A stretch of DNA of 64,000 nucleotides from Gonocerus acuteangulatus. Lineage: Eukaryota; Arthropoda; Insecta; Hemiptera; Coreidae. The notes below the pieces were generated by a model. That model was not told where the DNA came from, ran no database searches, and saw only the letters and a list, made by a program, of their open reading frames with translations. Within the stretch, counting starts at the first letter, position 1, and the number at the start of each line of letters is the position of its first letter. Below, piece after piece: positions 12,330 through 47,937 of this stretch. Position numbers and translations under genes: made by a program. The stretch lies in NCBI GenBank assembly GCA_946811695.1, contig OX328126.1:81645214-81709213 (forward strand). The letters are read 5' to 3'.

Positions 12330-12332
12330 TTG
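12266..12332. repeat. (TA)n(TG)n microsatellite
   Basis: It directly follows the A/B-type module ending gcgaaaagacacacaaac, as in other copies. Open frames across it are simple Tyr-Ile and Cys-Val repeats, not genes. Confidence 0.95.
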
Positions 12333-12404
12333 ATTTTGTTTTTCATCGATGCGATCATATTTTTGGCATTTTTCTCCAGCGATGGTACTCCTCACTTCTT
12401 TCTG

Positions 12405-12407
<3 letters not shown>

Positions 12408-12456
<49 letters not shown>
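12408..12456. repeat. (TA)n microsatellite
   Basis: Uninterrupted alternating TA, about 49 bp. Confidence 0.95.
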
Positions 12457-12459
<3 letters not shown>

Positions 12460-13189
12460 GTAGAGGCTCGCTAAACCGAACTAAATGGAACCAAATCCTA
12501 TTCTGATTCGGTGGAGTTTTGTCATATATTGTTCACTTAATGTAGGTCCCAGACGTGTTGGAAGAAATTACTTATTCTAGTACACAAAATTTAAACTGTG
12601 CTTTTTTTTTAATATATTTCCACATCGAAGTAACCCTACGATGTGGGAGTTGTTGTCATTGTTTGTTCTGCACATCCCATGCATATTTATGCATTTTAAG
12701 TGCAACTGTTACAGTCTATAGCTGTACTTTAGGGTGACTAACATCGGAGGTAAAATCGATATGACGGGTTGTATGTGCGAATGGCAAAACATTGCCTCTT
12801 CAAACCGTTTTAATACGTTGCGTCAGAACACAGAATTTATCTCTTACATAATGGTTTGCTTTTTACGTTTTGTATAAATGCTGTACAGAACATTGATCTA
12901 CATATCTAAATAAATTTGAACTTGTTTCAATTTTAATTAAGACAGTACTTTGGATTTTTATTTAGGCAGAGAAATTGAAACTTTCTCATAAGCTCAAAAA
13001 TGGTCCGATTTTGATGAAAGTTGGCACAAAAATACTTTTTCTATTCTCTACTTTTGTTGAAAAGTTCAAAATAAATTATTGATAAATATATGTAAATAGA
13101 CACTTAACATAATATGTTGTAAAGAAAAAACTATAATAAGAAAGATAAGAACGCAAATCAAGGCACCGGCACGTCAGAATATTCTATAT

Positions 13190-13195
13190 ATACAT

Positions 13196-13264
<69 letters not shown>

Positions 13265-13265
13265 A
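13190..13265. repeat. (TA)n microsatellite
   Basis: Alternating TA with two tac interruptions. Confidence 0.95.
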
Positions 13266-13915
13266 TATACGTTCTTGTGGGAACTGCCTTAATGGAAGAA
13301 TACTTTGCCGGTCGAGAATTATCGGACGAATCCAGATGAAGGGTGCTCCTACCCCCCCCCCCCCTGCATTTGGGGGCGTAGGGAAGGGTCCCGAAGCGAC
13401 CCGATGACGACCGATTCTCAGTCGTTCAAACTTGTTTGTTTCTACGCTGATTTCGGACGACCAACGCTAAGTGGCGCCAAACCACACATTGTGTTTCAAA
13501 AAAGTCTACAGCCTCTACATCTTAACTAAATTCAATGATTTTTTTTTTTTTTTTATGTACGCTAATAAAATTTTGAACAACTTTGTCAATTCACATTTTT
13601 GATTTTTGTTTCCCTTGTGTATTAAATTACGTGGAAAGATGTTTATAACCATCCAATGCTTATAACCTTCTAGCTACCTTTCTTATAAATAATTTTAAAA
13701 TATGAATACTAATGCTTCTCTTAAAGAAAAAGACTTTTATACTTTTCGGACTGATATACTTCAGGAAGATTGATTGTCCTCTCAACTTCTCCTTTATACA
13801 TCCAACAACATAATCGAAGGTTTCTATGCTTATTAGGTGGTATTTCTTAAATTAATCACACATTTTCACTTCACTACGAGTTCATGACGAGCTGTGACTA
13901 GATAGGATCATGAAA
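13266..13915. other. Unannotated sequence
   Basis: Contains a C-run at 13351-13364 and AT-rich spacer. The plus frame at 13305-13529 is not recognised. Confidence 0.4.
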
Positions 13916-14124
13916 AGGAAAAACATGAATAGTTCTCTTTTAATTTTGTAATGAGTTACTGATCAATTACTAATTTTGTAATTAATTTGCTTCCAGAGTT
14001 ATGTTTACACGTGGTAGCTACTACACTACTTAATAAATACAAAAAACTTCATATTTTCGTCTTTTGATCTAACGCAGGAACAGGATACAGTCCCTCTAGT
14101 GGTAGAAAGCGCTCCTTGCGGCGG

Positions 14125-14126
<2 letters not shown>

Positions 14127-14158
<32 letters not shown>
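14127..14158. repeat. (TA)n microsatellite
   Basis: The left-hand TA tract beside the palindrome. Confidence 0.9.
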
Positions 14159-14159
<1 letters not shown>

Positions 14160-14199
14160 CCGGTATATATATTAATTTTTTTTAAAGATGACCCGATAT

Positions 14200-14541
14200 A
14201 TCTTTTCCACTTTTTCTTGTTTCTTTTTTTGGCAGGGGGTCGATAAAGCAGTAAACTCTTGGTTCACATTTACTACTTTATTTGGTATGTTTCGTGCCTT
14301 TGTCGGACCTCTTCAGGGGCTTTCCTTATCAGGAAGTCCTCTCGTCATGTTGTCTAGCTCGAGTCAGGGGTAATACTTGCTAGACAACACTACAAGAGGA
14401 CTTCCTGATAAGGAAAGCCCCTGAAGAGTTGTGACAAAGGCACGAAACATGTTGGGCGAAACATACCAAAGAAAGTAATAAATTTGAACCAACAGTGTAC
14501 TGCTTTATCGCCCCTGCCAGAAAAAGAAAGAAGAAAAAGTG

Positions 14542-14545
<4 letters not shown>
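14200..14545. mobile_element. Palindromic Penelope-type repeat with hammerhead-like relics
   Basis: Two inverted arms of about 160 bp (14200-14358 and 14379-14545) flank a spacer of about 20 bp. Each contains the phrase cctgataaggaaagcccctg (plus strand in the right arm, complement in the left arm). The right arm reads CTGAAGA (14421-14427), GAAA (14444-14447) and GTT before GGGC, a hammerhead-like arrangement, but stem II pairs poorly. The left arm, read on the minus strand, lacks the cleavage triplet. The element sits between (TA)n tracts. Confidence 0.65.
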
Positions 14546-14611
<66 letters not shown>

Positions 14612-14624
14612 GTATATATATATG

Positions 14625-14692
<68 letters not shown>
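14544..14692. repeat. Long (TA)n microsatellite
   Basis: About 150 bp of alternating TA with periodic tgta interruptions. The Tyr-Ile frames on both strands here are not genes. Confidence 0.95.
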
Positions 14693-14695
<3 letters not shown>

Positions 14696-14816
14696 TCAAA
14701 TTTTAAGGGGGGTCATTTTCGGTATCGTGTTGGTAGGATGGATGAATATTTTACGAAATTGTTCAAAAATTCTTTCATGAGTGCAACATCAATGGCTACA
14801 TTCGGAAAGTGCTAAA

Positions 14817-15727
<911 letters not shown>

Positions 15728-17196
15728 TCAATCTCCTCCTATCTATCTTCAATCTATATCGATCTTCTCAATCAATCTTCAAGAAGGACTGGCAAGAGAT
15801 TTCAATAGTCATATCATATGTATATATTGGAAGAATAAGCCGATTGGAAATATATAAGACCACAGGAGTCTTCTAACTGAGACATCCATGACCCCTGTTG
15901 TTGAGATATGTCTAAAACATAAACTAAAAAAAAAAACAAAGAAATCATGCTGTCATGATGCATTACCAAAATATATAGAAAGATTTACTCTATGTAAGAT
16001 TTGAATAATTTAAGGTACAAACGTTTACTTATCACGAATTTAGACAATATAAGGTTCAATAACTTTACAATGAAAAATTTTGTAATTTCACAAAATCTCA
16101 GAAGCCATATCAGTTGCTTAACCCTTTAGCAATTATAGGCTTTTCAAATGACTCTATGCATGTTATGAAAAAGCGCTAAGATAAGGCAGTTCCTGTTTTT
16201 TTCAAGTGTCATCTTAAACATTAATGTAAATGCTGGTACTGATTAACTCCTATCCACCTACGACCTACAAATCAGCAACCACCATCCATTTACGCAATGC
16301 GCTCTCCCACTTCCATGGTAGTTTAGTTTTATTTATTATTATTAGGTGTTATTTTAAAAAACTGTAGTTATCTGGTTTCTTCTATCAACCTCTGTTTTTC
16401 GCTATCCCATCTCCCCTCTCACTATCACTTTTTGATTTTATCTTCGTTCATCTATCAAATGGCACACAACTAACGAATTCTAGTCTTTAGATATTTTTCC
16501 ATCACCAGCTGCGGCTTATCAGTCCAGGCAACGAATGCTCAAAAACAGCTATGTATAGAAATGCTTGGAAATGTTGACTTCTTTGGGCGAGAAATTGCGC
16601 GAGTTTTCTGTCCGACAGTCAAAATTGCATGTGTAAATGGCCTGGAGAACAGTGTCACAACTACTCGCGCAACTGATGTCGCGAGCTTGCTGTGGGAGTG
16701 TCTGACACTTCAACTTGCTCGTCTAAACCGAAAACTCAGCTCTAGGAATTTCTCGCGCTCGCATTGCCGTATGATCAAACAGTGGGAGATATTTTCCGAA
16801 CGTTTTGTGCAAGTTGCCGTATCTAGTGGTTGCGTTTTTGACTATTACCATGGAAGGAATTGGTTTTTCGAGTATTTCTGTCGTTCATATTAGACTTTAT
16901 TTTTATTGGTTATTAGACAGCCTTTTTTTTTTTTTTTTTTTTAGTTGTAGTAATGTTTGTGTTACTTTTATTAAATAAAGGAAGGGGTTTAGATATTTAT
17001 TACTTGTATCGTTACTTTTAATTAAAAAAATAGTTTCCAATAAATTAAACTCATTACTTACCAGAGGCGAGGAAGCGAAGAGTAACCTTTAAGCGCTCAC
17101 TAGCTGATATCGATTCTCTCATATTGGTATCCTGTTTTTGGATTTTAGGTCCAACAATGTATAGTAAATCTACTATTATTACAAACGCGGCAGCAT
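15728..17196. other. Unannotated sequence with a fragment of family A
   Basis: The phrase aagcgctaagataaggcagttcctg at 16171-16195 matches the 3' end of family A. A plus frame at 16561-16893 (110 codons) is open and less AT-rich than its surroundings but is not recognised. It contains reversed phrases such as attgcgcgag and ctcgcgctcgcat, so it may be a decayed foldback element. Confidence 0.4.
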
Positions 17197-17286
17197 TTCA
17201 CCGCGGTTCCTTCCTGCCTCCATAGGGAGGAACCACGCCCATGAGACAATCCGAAAGTGTCGACTAGAAAATTGTACGTTTCAGAA

Positions 17287-17323
<37 letters not shown>

Positions 17324-17325
17324 CG
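17197..17325 (+). mobile_element. Repeat family A, 5' fragment
   Basis: The terminal hairpin (cgcggttccttcc... agggaggaacc) is followed by caatccgaaagtg, tcgactagaaaattg and cgtttcagaacc, as at 18642 and 48739. The similarity stops in a (TA)n tract at 17289-17321. Confidence 0.65.
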
Positions 17326-18640
17326 TATGTCGCTAGGACGCATGGTTTCTGATATATAAGTGAAAACCCGGAAAATGGGGCCTTCTAACCCCCCCCCCCC
17401 TCCGGGTCAAAGGCTACGGGCGGGGACTTTTGATATGCTAACCTCCTAACTAGCCGAAACAAAGTTATGAAGTCAAAAAGTTTGTTCCAAAAATTTCCTT
17501 TTATAGCTGTTTGTTGCCTGGACTGAATATCCTGCACCTTATTTATGTACAAGCCTTCAAAAGTGTGCTGTGGTACTGTAGTGCAGTTTTCTAACACACT
17601 AGATCATGTGCAATTGCTTCGGATAGTTGGTATGAAGCTCGACTATTGTGCTAGTGCAGAACACTATGGAACATCTAGGAGATGATTGCCTGAGCCAAAA
17701 CACCACAACCTCCAGACAGTACATACTACTAACACCTACTCACATTATCTGAATAGCAACTTACACTTGAACAAGCCTAGTGTGGTTTATGAGCTCTGAT
17801 GATGTGGGTTTATAATGATGATGAGCGGTGACACGGAGGGCTCCACCAGCTCCAACCCTATCACTGTATGTAATTGATTCACAGGCCGATCCTTCCCTTT
17901 GATAAGGTCGGAGAGATAAGGCTCCTATTATATAGAGATGGTTTATCAGCGCAGGCAACGCTATCTGCGGGAGAGATCGCCAACTCTGGATGGGTTCCTA
18001 GCCTATCTTCTAGTATAATCTTCAACTTCTTAATGAGTTCCACGAACCAGCTGATAAGGAACTAATTGCATTCGATAGCGATAGGGTGCGCCTCCATCTG
18101 GAGACAACCGCCCAACAGCTCTGTCTATTTGTTTCAAGTTCATACATGTACTACACTGCACCGACATCACTAGCTTCGTGCTAATTCTACATCTTCTCCA
18201 GTGATGATACCAGCCGAAGAACATCTTGTTTCACTACCATTGTTTGAACCTAATTTTTCTTTCGATGAATTCCATTTCTTTGTACATTCTACATTGGTTC
18301 CAGAAAGGAGGAACTATTCTGGGATAGTTATTGCGTTAATAAAATATTATTTTTTTTTTTGCATTAATGACCCTTATATCCAAACAATGGAGGTTGCAAT
18401 TGTTTAAAATATTTGTTCAAATATTCATCGAGCCTACCATTTAAATGGTTCACTACTACGGCCTTTTCGATCCATAATATAATACCCGTATGGTCTAATG
18501 AACCAGCATTAACTATGAATGAAACCAATAAACAGAGGTGACGAAATGTCTGTAATATGCCTGAAAGCTACTGGTTACTCAGCACATGTCTTCAAATGAG
18601 ATTGTATAGTTTAGTGTTCTGTAAGTAACAATTAATTCAT
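17326..18640. other. Unannotated sequence
   Basis: Contains a C-run at 17390-17402 and mixed-composition sequence at 17600-18220 without a recognisable gene. It could be an unnamed repeat. Confidence 0.35.
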
Positions 18641-18775
18641 TAGCGCGGTTCCTCCCTCCTCCAAAGGGAGGAACCCCGCTTATAAGGTTGATCTCATGAC
18701 GCAATCCGGAAGTACCGACTAGAAAATTTTGCGTTTCAGAACCCATAGAGACCGAAAATGATAGTGGTTAAGATT

Positions 18776-18776
<1 letters not shown>

Positions 18777-18832
<56 letters not shown>

Positions 18833-18873
18833 TTATTTATTTATAGATACATATATATATATATATATATATT
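18777..18873. repeat. (TA)n microsatellite inside family A
   Basis: Alternating TA with a ttatttatttatag interruption, immediately left of the palindrome. Confidence 0.95.
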
Positions 18874-18875
18874 TT

Positions 18876-19153
18876 TTTTTTATCCTAGGAGGCATGGGGT
18901 CATTAAAGCAGTCTTCCTTTATTCCACCACTTTATTTATTGGGCCCGACATGTTTCGTGCATCTTTTCTTCGCACCTCTTCAGGGGCACTTCTTGCAATG
19001 AAGTCCTCCCATTACCAAGTACTCCCTCTGGAGAAAGAAGTGCCCCTGAAGAGGTGCGAAGAAAAGATGCACGAAACATGTCGGGCCCAATAAATAAAGT
19101 GGTGTAATATAGCAAGACTGCTTTAATGACCCCATGCCTCCTAGGATAAAAAA
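18876..19153. mobile_element. Palindromic Penelope-type repeat with paired hammerhead-like motifs
   Basis: Inverted arms of about 118 bp (18876-18994 and 19036-19153) flank a 41-bp spacer. On the plus strand the right arm reads GCCC, CTGAAGA (19046-19052), a stem II GTGCG/TGCAC closed by an A-rich loop, GAAA (19073-19076), and GTC (19080-19082) before GGGC. GCCC and GGGC can pair as stem I. The left arm carries the same motif on the minus strand. One extra G lies between CTGAAGA and stem II compared with the textbook hammerhead. The assignment to Penelope-like elements rests on such elements being known carriers of hammerheads and on the GIY-YIG-bearing relative at 62104-63284. Confidence 0.7.
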
Positions 19154-19190
19154 GAATTTTGATATTTTGGGTCATCTATAAGAATAAATA

Positions 19191-19192
<2 letters not shown>

Positions 19193-19227
<35 letters not shown>
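19193..19227. repeat. (TA)n microsatellite
   Basis: The right-hand TA tract in family A, on the far side of the inserted palindrome. Confidence 0.9.
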
Positions 19228-19228
<1 letters not shown>

Positions 19229-21124
19229 TCTATTCGTAGCTCCCAGACGAATGGTCCGATTTTAATGAAATTTGGTACAAAAATCTTTCGTCTAATTTCA
19301 AAGGTCAAGTCGTTAACCAGCAAAATCCGCCTACTGGAAGATGGCGTTTGGGGCGAAATTCGAGCAAAAAAAATCGTAACGCTTACGTTTTTGAGTTCAT
19401 AAGCTTGTAAGTACTCGTTTTATATGCTTCTTGGGCTAGGAAAACGAATGAAACCATTTTCAAGGCGATAGCTTTAACCGTTTTCGAGAAAATTGGAAAA
19501 ATAGTTTTTGAATACCGTTTTTGGTTTGGGTACTTAGAATCATGGGATTCAGTTGAAACATTTTCTGCATGTTCTATTTTCATTAAAACTAATATGTTGA
19601 AATTTTGGTTTCGTTTGGAGTTAAGGAATGGTTAGAATAAAATATTTTATTAACAGACATAAAAAGTTTTGCTAACTTTGTTTACTTTCCTTAATATCTC
19701 GAACAGGTTGAGAATCTTGGTAAACGGAAGAATACCATTAGAAAGCGTATTAAATGCTCTAAAAAAAAGGTTCTAATAAAAGTTTTGATTAGGCGATGTC
19801 AATCGGAGAAATAAGAGCTTAAAACTTTAAAGTAATTGATTTCGCTTATTCGAACTGTTCTTTTTGTCTGTTTTTTATTCCTTGTTATTTTTTAATTGCT
19901 TAGAGTTGGATAATGTATTTGAAAATAAAACAGGTTAAGAAAAATAAGAAAAACAATTTAATGTTAGAGATATGGATTTCCAAGATATAGCTTTTCAACT
20001 GCCTAGCGTCCTTCCTAGGGAGGGTAGTTTGTCTTTGATTTTGGTACTTAGAATTATGGGATACAGTTGAAACATTTTCTGCATGTTCGAATTTCATCAA
20101 CACTAATATGTTGAAATTTTTGTTACGTTTAGAGTAAAGGAAGGGTTCGAATAAAATATTTTATTACAGACAAAAAAAGTTTTGGTAACTTTGTATACTT
20201 TCGTTAGTATCTCGAAAACCGTTGACAATCATGTGAAGCGGATGATTACCATTGAAGCTTTTGATATTTGAAAGCTTAATAAATGCTCTACAAAAAAGGT
20301 TCTGAAGAAAGTTTAATTAGGCGATGTCAATCGGTGAAATAAGTGCTTAAAACTTTAAATTAATTGATTTCGTTTAATCGAATGGTTCTTTTTGTCTGTT
20401 TTACTCCTTGTTATTTTCTAATTGCTTATAGTTGGATAATGTATTTGACAATAAAACTGGTTAAGTAAAATAACAAAAACAATTTATTGTTAGAAATATA
20501 GATTTCCAAGATTCCAAGACCTTGTAACTAGCGGGACCTAGTGTTAGCCGACCCTTCCAGGTAAGATCGTAAATCATGACCTTTCAGGACCTTTCAAGAC
20601 TTTACTACACACAGGAATGGCGTTAGTGACCTTAAGGGTTGACACGCCATTATAATAATTAATTTTAAAAAAAAGACTGGTGGAACCAAAATAATAACTG
20701 CTTCTATTTTAATCTTTCCAAATTAGACTAGGGATATTAACGGAACCGCGCTAAGATGATGCAGTTCCTGCGAGACGGACTTTTTTGAATATTCAGTTGG
20801 TGTCGTGTTCTGCAATCCGAAAGTACATAGGTGTTTTACGGTAAAGTCTCTGCTGCATATATCGAAAAATTGGTTTGTTAAGTCATGTCATGAGAGATTC
20901 GTTTTTTAGTATTGTTTGGCCAATTCGATCAAGTGGAATTTCTTCCCGTCTGTTGTTTCGGTGTACTGTATGCCCACTATGTAAATACGTAATACTGTTT
21001 GAGGAACCCTCTTTCGCAAAAATAAACTAATTAGTCAAAATTTCACGTTCAAAGTTTAAGGTAGGACCATGTGTGTTTTGTTTTAAACTGCTTCGCTGGG
21101 AAATACAAGTGTTCGTTGTGATGC

Positions 21125-21293
21125 GGCTTCTTTCTCGAGCGGTCTTGCTCCTCCTTTATTAAGAAAGGAGGATCGCTAAGTAGCGATATTTTGCCGGACC
21201 TCCGGCTTCTTCTGGCTGTCATTCATCATTGCTGGTTGAAATTCCTTTACCAACCAGCAAGGATTTGTAGCAAGACCGCTCGAGAAAGAAGCC
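21125..21293. repeat. Foldback element with 25-bp perfect inverted ends
   Basis: The arms 21125-21149 (ggcttctttctcgagcgg...) and 21269-21293 are perfect inverted complements with a spacer of about 119 bp. The spacer contains its own small inverted phrases (cctccttt/aaaggagg, cgctaagtagcg, gctggtt/aaccagc). It looks like a small MITE or foldback; no target duplication was identified. Confidence 0.75.
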
Positions 21294-21323
21294 TCAAAGA
21301 CACAAACTCACTTTTATGTATAT

Positions 21324-21325
21324 TT

Positions 21326-21393
<68 letters not shown>

Positions 21394-21414
21394 GTAAAAG
21401 TTAGTTAATAAATA

Positions 21415-21461
<47 letters not shown>
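21324..21461. repeat. Two (TA)n microsatellites
   Basis: TA tracts at about 21324-21392 and 21419-21461, separated by about 25 bp of unique sequence. Confidence 0.95.
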
Positions 21462-21464
<3 letters not shown>

Positions 21465-21843
21465 GGTAAAATAAATCGTAACGCTTATATTTTCGAGTGA
21501 ATATACTTGCAGGTAGTGTTTTTACTTAACGTGTGTTCTGTAACGTTGAGAAACAAATGAAACCATTGAAAGGCGATATCTTTAACCGTTTTCGGGAAAG
21601 TGGATACAATTGTTATACCACTACTTCTAGTGGGAATCAAACCCCCGATTTTAGGCACTTAGTGCTCACGCCTTCACCTCCCTATTTCATGAGAACTGCG
21701 AATGTTAAAAACAGTCACCTTATAGATATTCCAGCTACTACTTTAAGATAACAATTTTCCTGTGTTAATCTTTTTCACAGTTATTCAATCTAAATCAAAT
21801 CTACCTATAGATTACATCAATACAGGATGAAACTTTGTTTCAG

Positions 21844-45166
<23,323 letters not shown>

Positions 45167-45610
45167 CTCTTCCGACAATGTATTATTGAACCTTAGAAGA
45201 CTTTTTATTTTAATTCATCCTTGAGCTTCCTCCTTCCCCTTTCCTACTCCTCGTTAATCCCTGTTATTTTGTATAATATGATTGTATTTAATGTTTATAG
45301 TCATTTACTTTTAAGTTTCTACTTCGTTTTTGCCCGATGTAAAAAACTAAATGCTTCCAAAGCTACATGTTGATAACTCTTTTAGTGCCAACAAAAAAAA
45401 ATTGTACCATGAAAACTATGTAGATTTTTGTTAATATCATTTCTTAAGGATTATGAAAAAAGTAACAATGATCTCTACTAGAACATAAGAAAACATACTG
45501 TCACTTAAATTATATAACTTAGTAACCCCAAATTATTTTACAGGAGAGTTAGAAACAAAATCAATTTTTAATGAGTTGTAGATAGTTAGCCGTTGTGGTT
45601 ATAAGCAGTC

Positions 45611-46261
45611 AGGGTATAGCTGGAATTCGGCTAGGAAAACATCAATACAATTTTTGTAAAAATCTGTATTAAGGATGTTTTGGCTACTCTTTGGTAGCCT
45701 TCGTCAGGTAAAAGACACCAACGCAGAATTAATAAACAGCATAGTTAAACCAATAAAGAAATATGGTAGATCTACAAATGCAAATCACTTATAAGATCAT
45801 TTTGTTGTTAACACCAATAAGTAAAAAGAACATTATGTGCCCATGGTGAAAATCCAGCTTCTTTCTATATTTTCACCATTGTCGCTTAACTGCCAACATT
45901 GCTCTAAAAATATGAATATTGTCTGTTCATTTGTACTTATTTCATTTTAAATTTGTATGTTTTTGTATATCTATCCATACTCTGAACTAAGTTCTATGAA
46001 AAAAAAAAAAACTATTGTTCACTTACCTGCTTATAATGTTCTGTTACTTATTGGCGTTAACAACAAAATGTTCTTATAAGTGATTTGTATTTGTAGATCT
46101 ACCATATTCCTTTATTGGTTTAACTATTCTGTTTATTAATTCTGCATTTGTGGTTTGTCTTTTAGCTGACAAAAGCTACCAAAGAGTAGCCGAAAAGTCC
46201 TTAATACAGATTTTTACAAAAATCGTATTCATGTTTTCCTAGCCGAATCCCAACTATTCCC
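45611..46261. mobile_element. Palindromic Penelope-type repeat in the u-shaped 3' UTR
   Basis: The arms 45611-45837 and 46032-46261 are inverted copies (shared in the same sense: ttcggctaggaaaacat, tttttgtaaaaatctgtatt, tatggtagatctacaaat). Spacer of about 195 bp. The hammerhead-like core is decayed (CTGACAA and GAAAAGTCC in the right arm). If transcribed, the arms would form a dsRNA of about 230 bp. Confidence 0.75.
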
Positions 46262-47931
46262 TAACTGCAAAATCAATTTTTGTAACATTTATGATTTTGG
46301 TCCAAAAATTAATCCTTCTTTAGTATTTATTCTTGAAACAGCTGAATAACGTTTTTATGTTTTTCTATGACGCATGACGTCAAAACTAGGTTATGATATC
46401 AAATCCAAGTGCTAATTTTCTTCTCTGAAGATTTAAAAATAATGAATTTGATATATAAAACTTATTTAAAAATGTGGGTTTACTGCATTTTATGATTAAA
46501 GTGATATTAAGGTCAACAAGTAATGACACAAATGACAACATAATTGAGGAACTTTAATTTTTTTTCCTGCTATTTTTTTTTTTTTATTTTAAATTATGTA
46601 CTTCTTATATCGTCGCTCAAATTTCATATCCTCATGAAAAACTGAATTAAAATAAAACTATAGTGTTCTCTAAGTTGCAACTTATAAGTATACAATAATT
46701 TCTGGCTTAACACATATTGTCAGTAACATTTAAACGAAAAAACTTGCCTGAATGGCCTAAAATAGATGAGAGAGATATGCAGTTGTACTCGAGCGTTTGT
46801 TTTATGTGGAAGCAATAGAGTCAATTTTAGCAGCGCTCTATAGCGTTATATTAAAAAATTATATTACCATCATGTCCGGGAGAGAATAAGGATCCCAAAG
46901 ATACCAGTAACTCAATTTGACTAAAAATCGACTTACACGGTTGAAAAATTTGAACGACAATGTGTTATTTCTATGAAACAAATTTACTTTGACATGGAGG
47001 CATAACCACCCTTTCATGGCATTTCTCACAAGTCTATTGTCACCTGGCACTAAAAGGGTTAATGTGAGGAGTACAATTCTCGATTTTTTTAATGTGATTT
47101 TATGTTATATGCTGTAATTATTATAGCCGCAGCTAAAGTGGTGTAAATATGTAGCAACTAGTGTTCGTAGGAATCAGCAATACTGTCTTAATGTGATGTT
47201 AGAAAGAGTAAATTGAAGGGCATCCAAAGCCCTCTCCATCCACCATTCGTTTCAGATAAAACTTATTTTCTTTGACTGACTCAGCTTATGCGTGAAACCA
47301 TTTTTTTATATCTTTAGTAAGGGATTCACAACATTGCCCAAAAAGGTAATGTGATTACCATTTTTCATTAGGTAAATGCTTTAGATAAGACAGAACATTT
47401 TATTATTTATTTAATTATATTAACTTATCAAATGTGCATTAAAAATGTACTCGAAACTTTTTGGTGTTAATAAGGCCAGTATTAGATCCAGTATGTAACC
47501 TATGCAGTTTGGATGTTCGTGTTTTTATATAAAACATATACATATATAAATGTAAGACTAATCTAAAATTTAATATAGTAAACAGAATTCGTTTTGTAAA
47601 AATTCTCTTGCCTATTAATTAAAAAAAAAACTTTTTTAACATATTCAATCAAATTAAAAAGATAATGACATTTATCTCAAGAATTTAGTCAATCCTCAGA
47701 ATATGTTATTCTTTATGTTGAATTATTAAATGTTACCTAAGAACAATGATTACTCAGAATGATGCATAGAAACATAGCTGGTATTTGTGATTCTTTTAGT
47801 TATTCCGTTAATATGTATTGCATTTAAAAATCTTTATATATTTGTAATGTTATACATAGGATAATAATATGTACTACATGTGCGAATATATATTAATGAA
47901 TATTGTGTACATTATGATAGGCCCAAAAGAC

Positions 47932-47937
47932 AATAAA
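47932..47937 (+). terminator. Putative poly(A) signal of u-shaped
   Basis: AATAAA followed within 30 bp by a T/GT-rich stretch. It is the best candidate downstream of the stop, but earlier ATTAAA-like hexamers exist. Confidence 0.45.

Larger units (their letters stand above)
11760..13190. other. AT-rich sequence with fragments of the A/B end module
   Basis: The stretch 12130-12265 (gttaacaaacttgacc, aatttcatcaaatcgga, gggagcgaaaagaca) matches the module beside (TA)n in families A and B. A second fragment (aatggtccgattttgatgaa) is at 13000-13020. No exon is recognised. Confidence 0.45.
13916..14816 (+). mobile_element. Repeat family B copy interrupted by a palindrome
   Basis: Positions 13920-14127 match the left part of family B (gttactgatcaattac, ggaacaggatacag, ggtagaaagcgctcctt) and 14693-14816 match its right end (gggtcattttcgg, ggtaggatgg, ggaaagtgctaaaa). 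Between them lie (TA)n, a palindromic Penelope-type repeat (14200-14545) and a second (TA)n. The internal tandem units seen in other B copies are missing. Confidence 0.65.
18642..20786 (+). mobile_element. Repeat family A, near-complete copy interrupted by a palindrome
   Basis: It starts agcgcggttcctccctcc with a hairpin partner agggaggaacc, and ends ggaaccgcgctaagatgatg followed by cagttcctgcgagacggac. Next to the (TA)n tracts is the module aatggtccgattttaatgaa... ttggtacaaaaatc. Two internal direct repeats of about 0.5 kb follow (around 19500-19990 and 20035-20500), each with the phrases acattttctgcatgttc and aaatattttatta. A palindromic Penelope-type repeat (18876-19153) is inserted in its (TA)n region. 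No transposase is encoded. The conserved short minus-strand frame at 19383-19583 recurs in the 49-kb copy, but only as part of the repeat. Confidence 0.7.
20787..21843. other. Non-coding sequence with foldback and microsatellites
   Basis: Apart from the foldback (21125-21293) and two (TA)n tracts, no exon is recognised. The end of the stretch supplies the pyrimidine-rich acceptor (ctttgtttcag) of the first u-shaped exon found. Confidence 0.4.

Noticed and set aside
12264..12506. Tyr-Ile and Cys-Val repeat open frames over (TA)n and (TG)n tracts (also at 14.5, 15.6, 18.8, 21.3, 24.0, 35.0 kb)
   Set aside because: They are translations of alternating dinucleotides and occur on both strands; no coding signal.
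16561..16893. 110-codon plus-strand frame
   Set aside because: No domain recognised; inverted gcgcgag-type phrases suggest a decayed foldback repeat rather than a gene.
19383..19583. Small protein conserved between 19.4 kb and 49.1 kb (66 codons, minus strand)
   Set aside because: Conservation is explained by both lying in copies of family A; the frame is interrupted in the copy at 33.7-35.2 kb.
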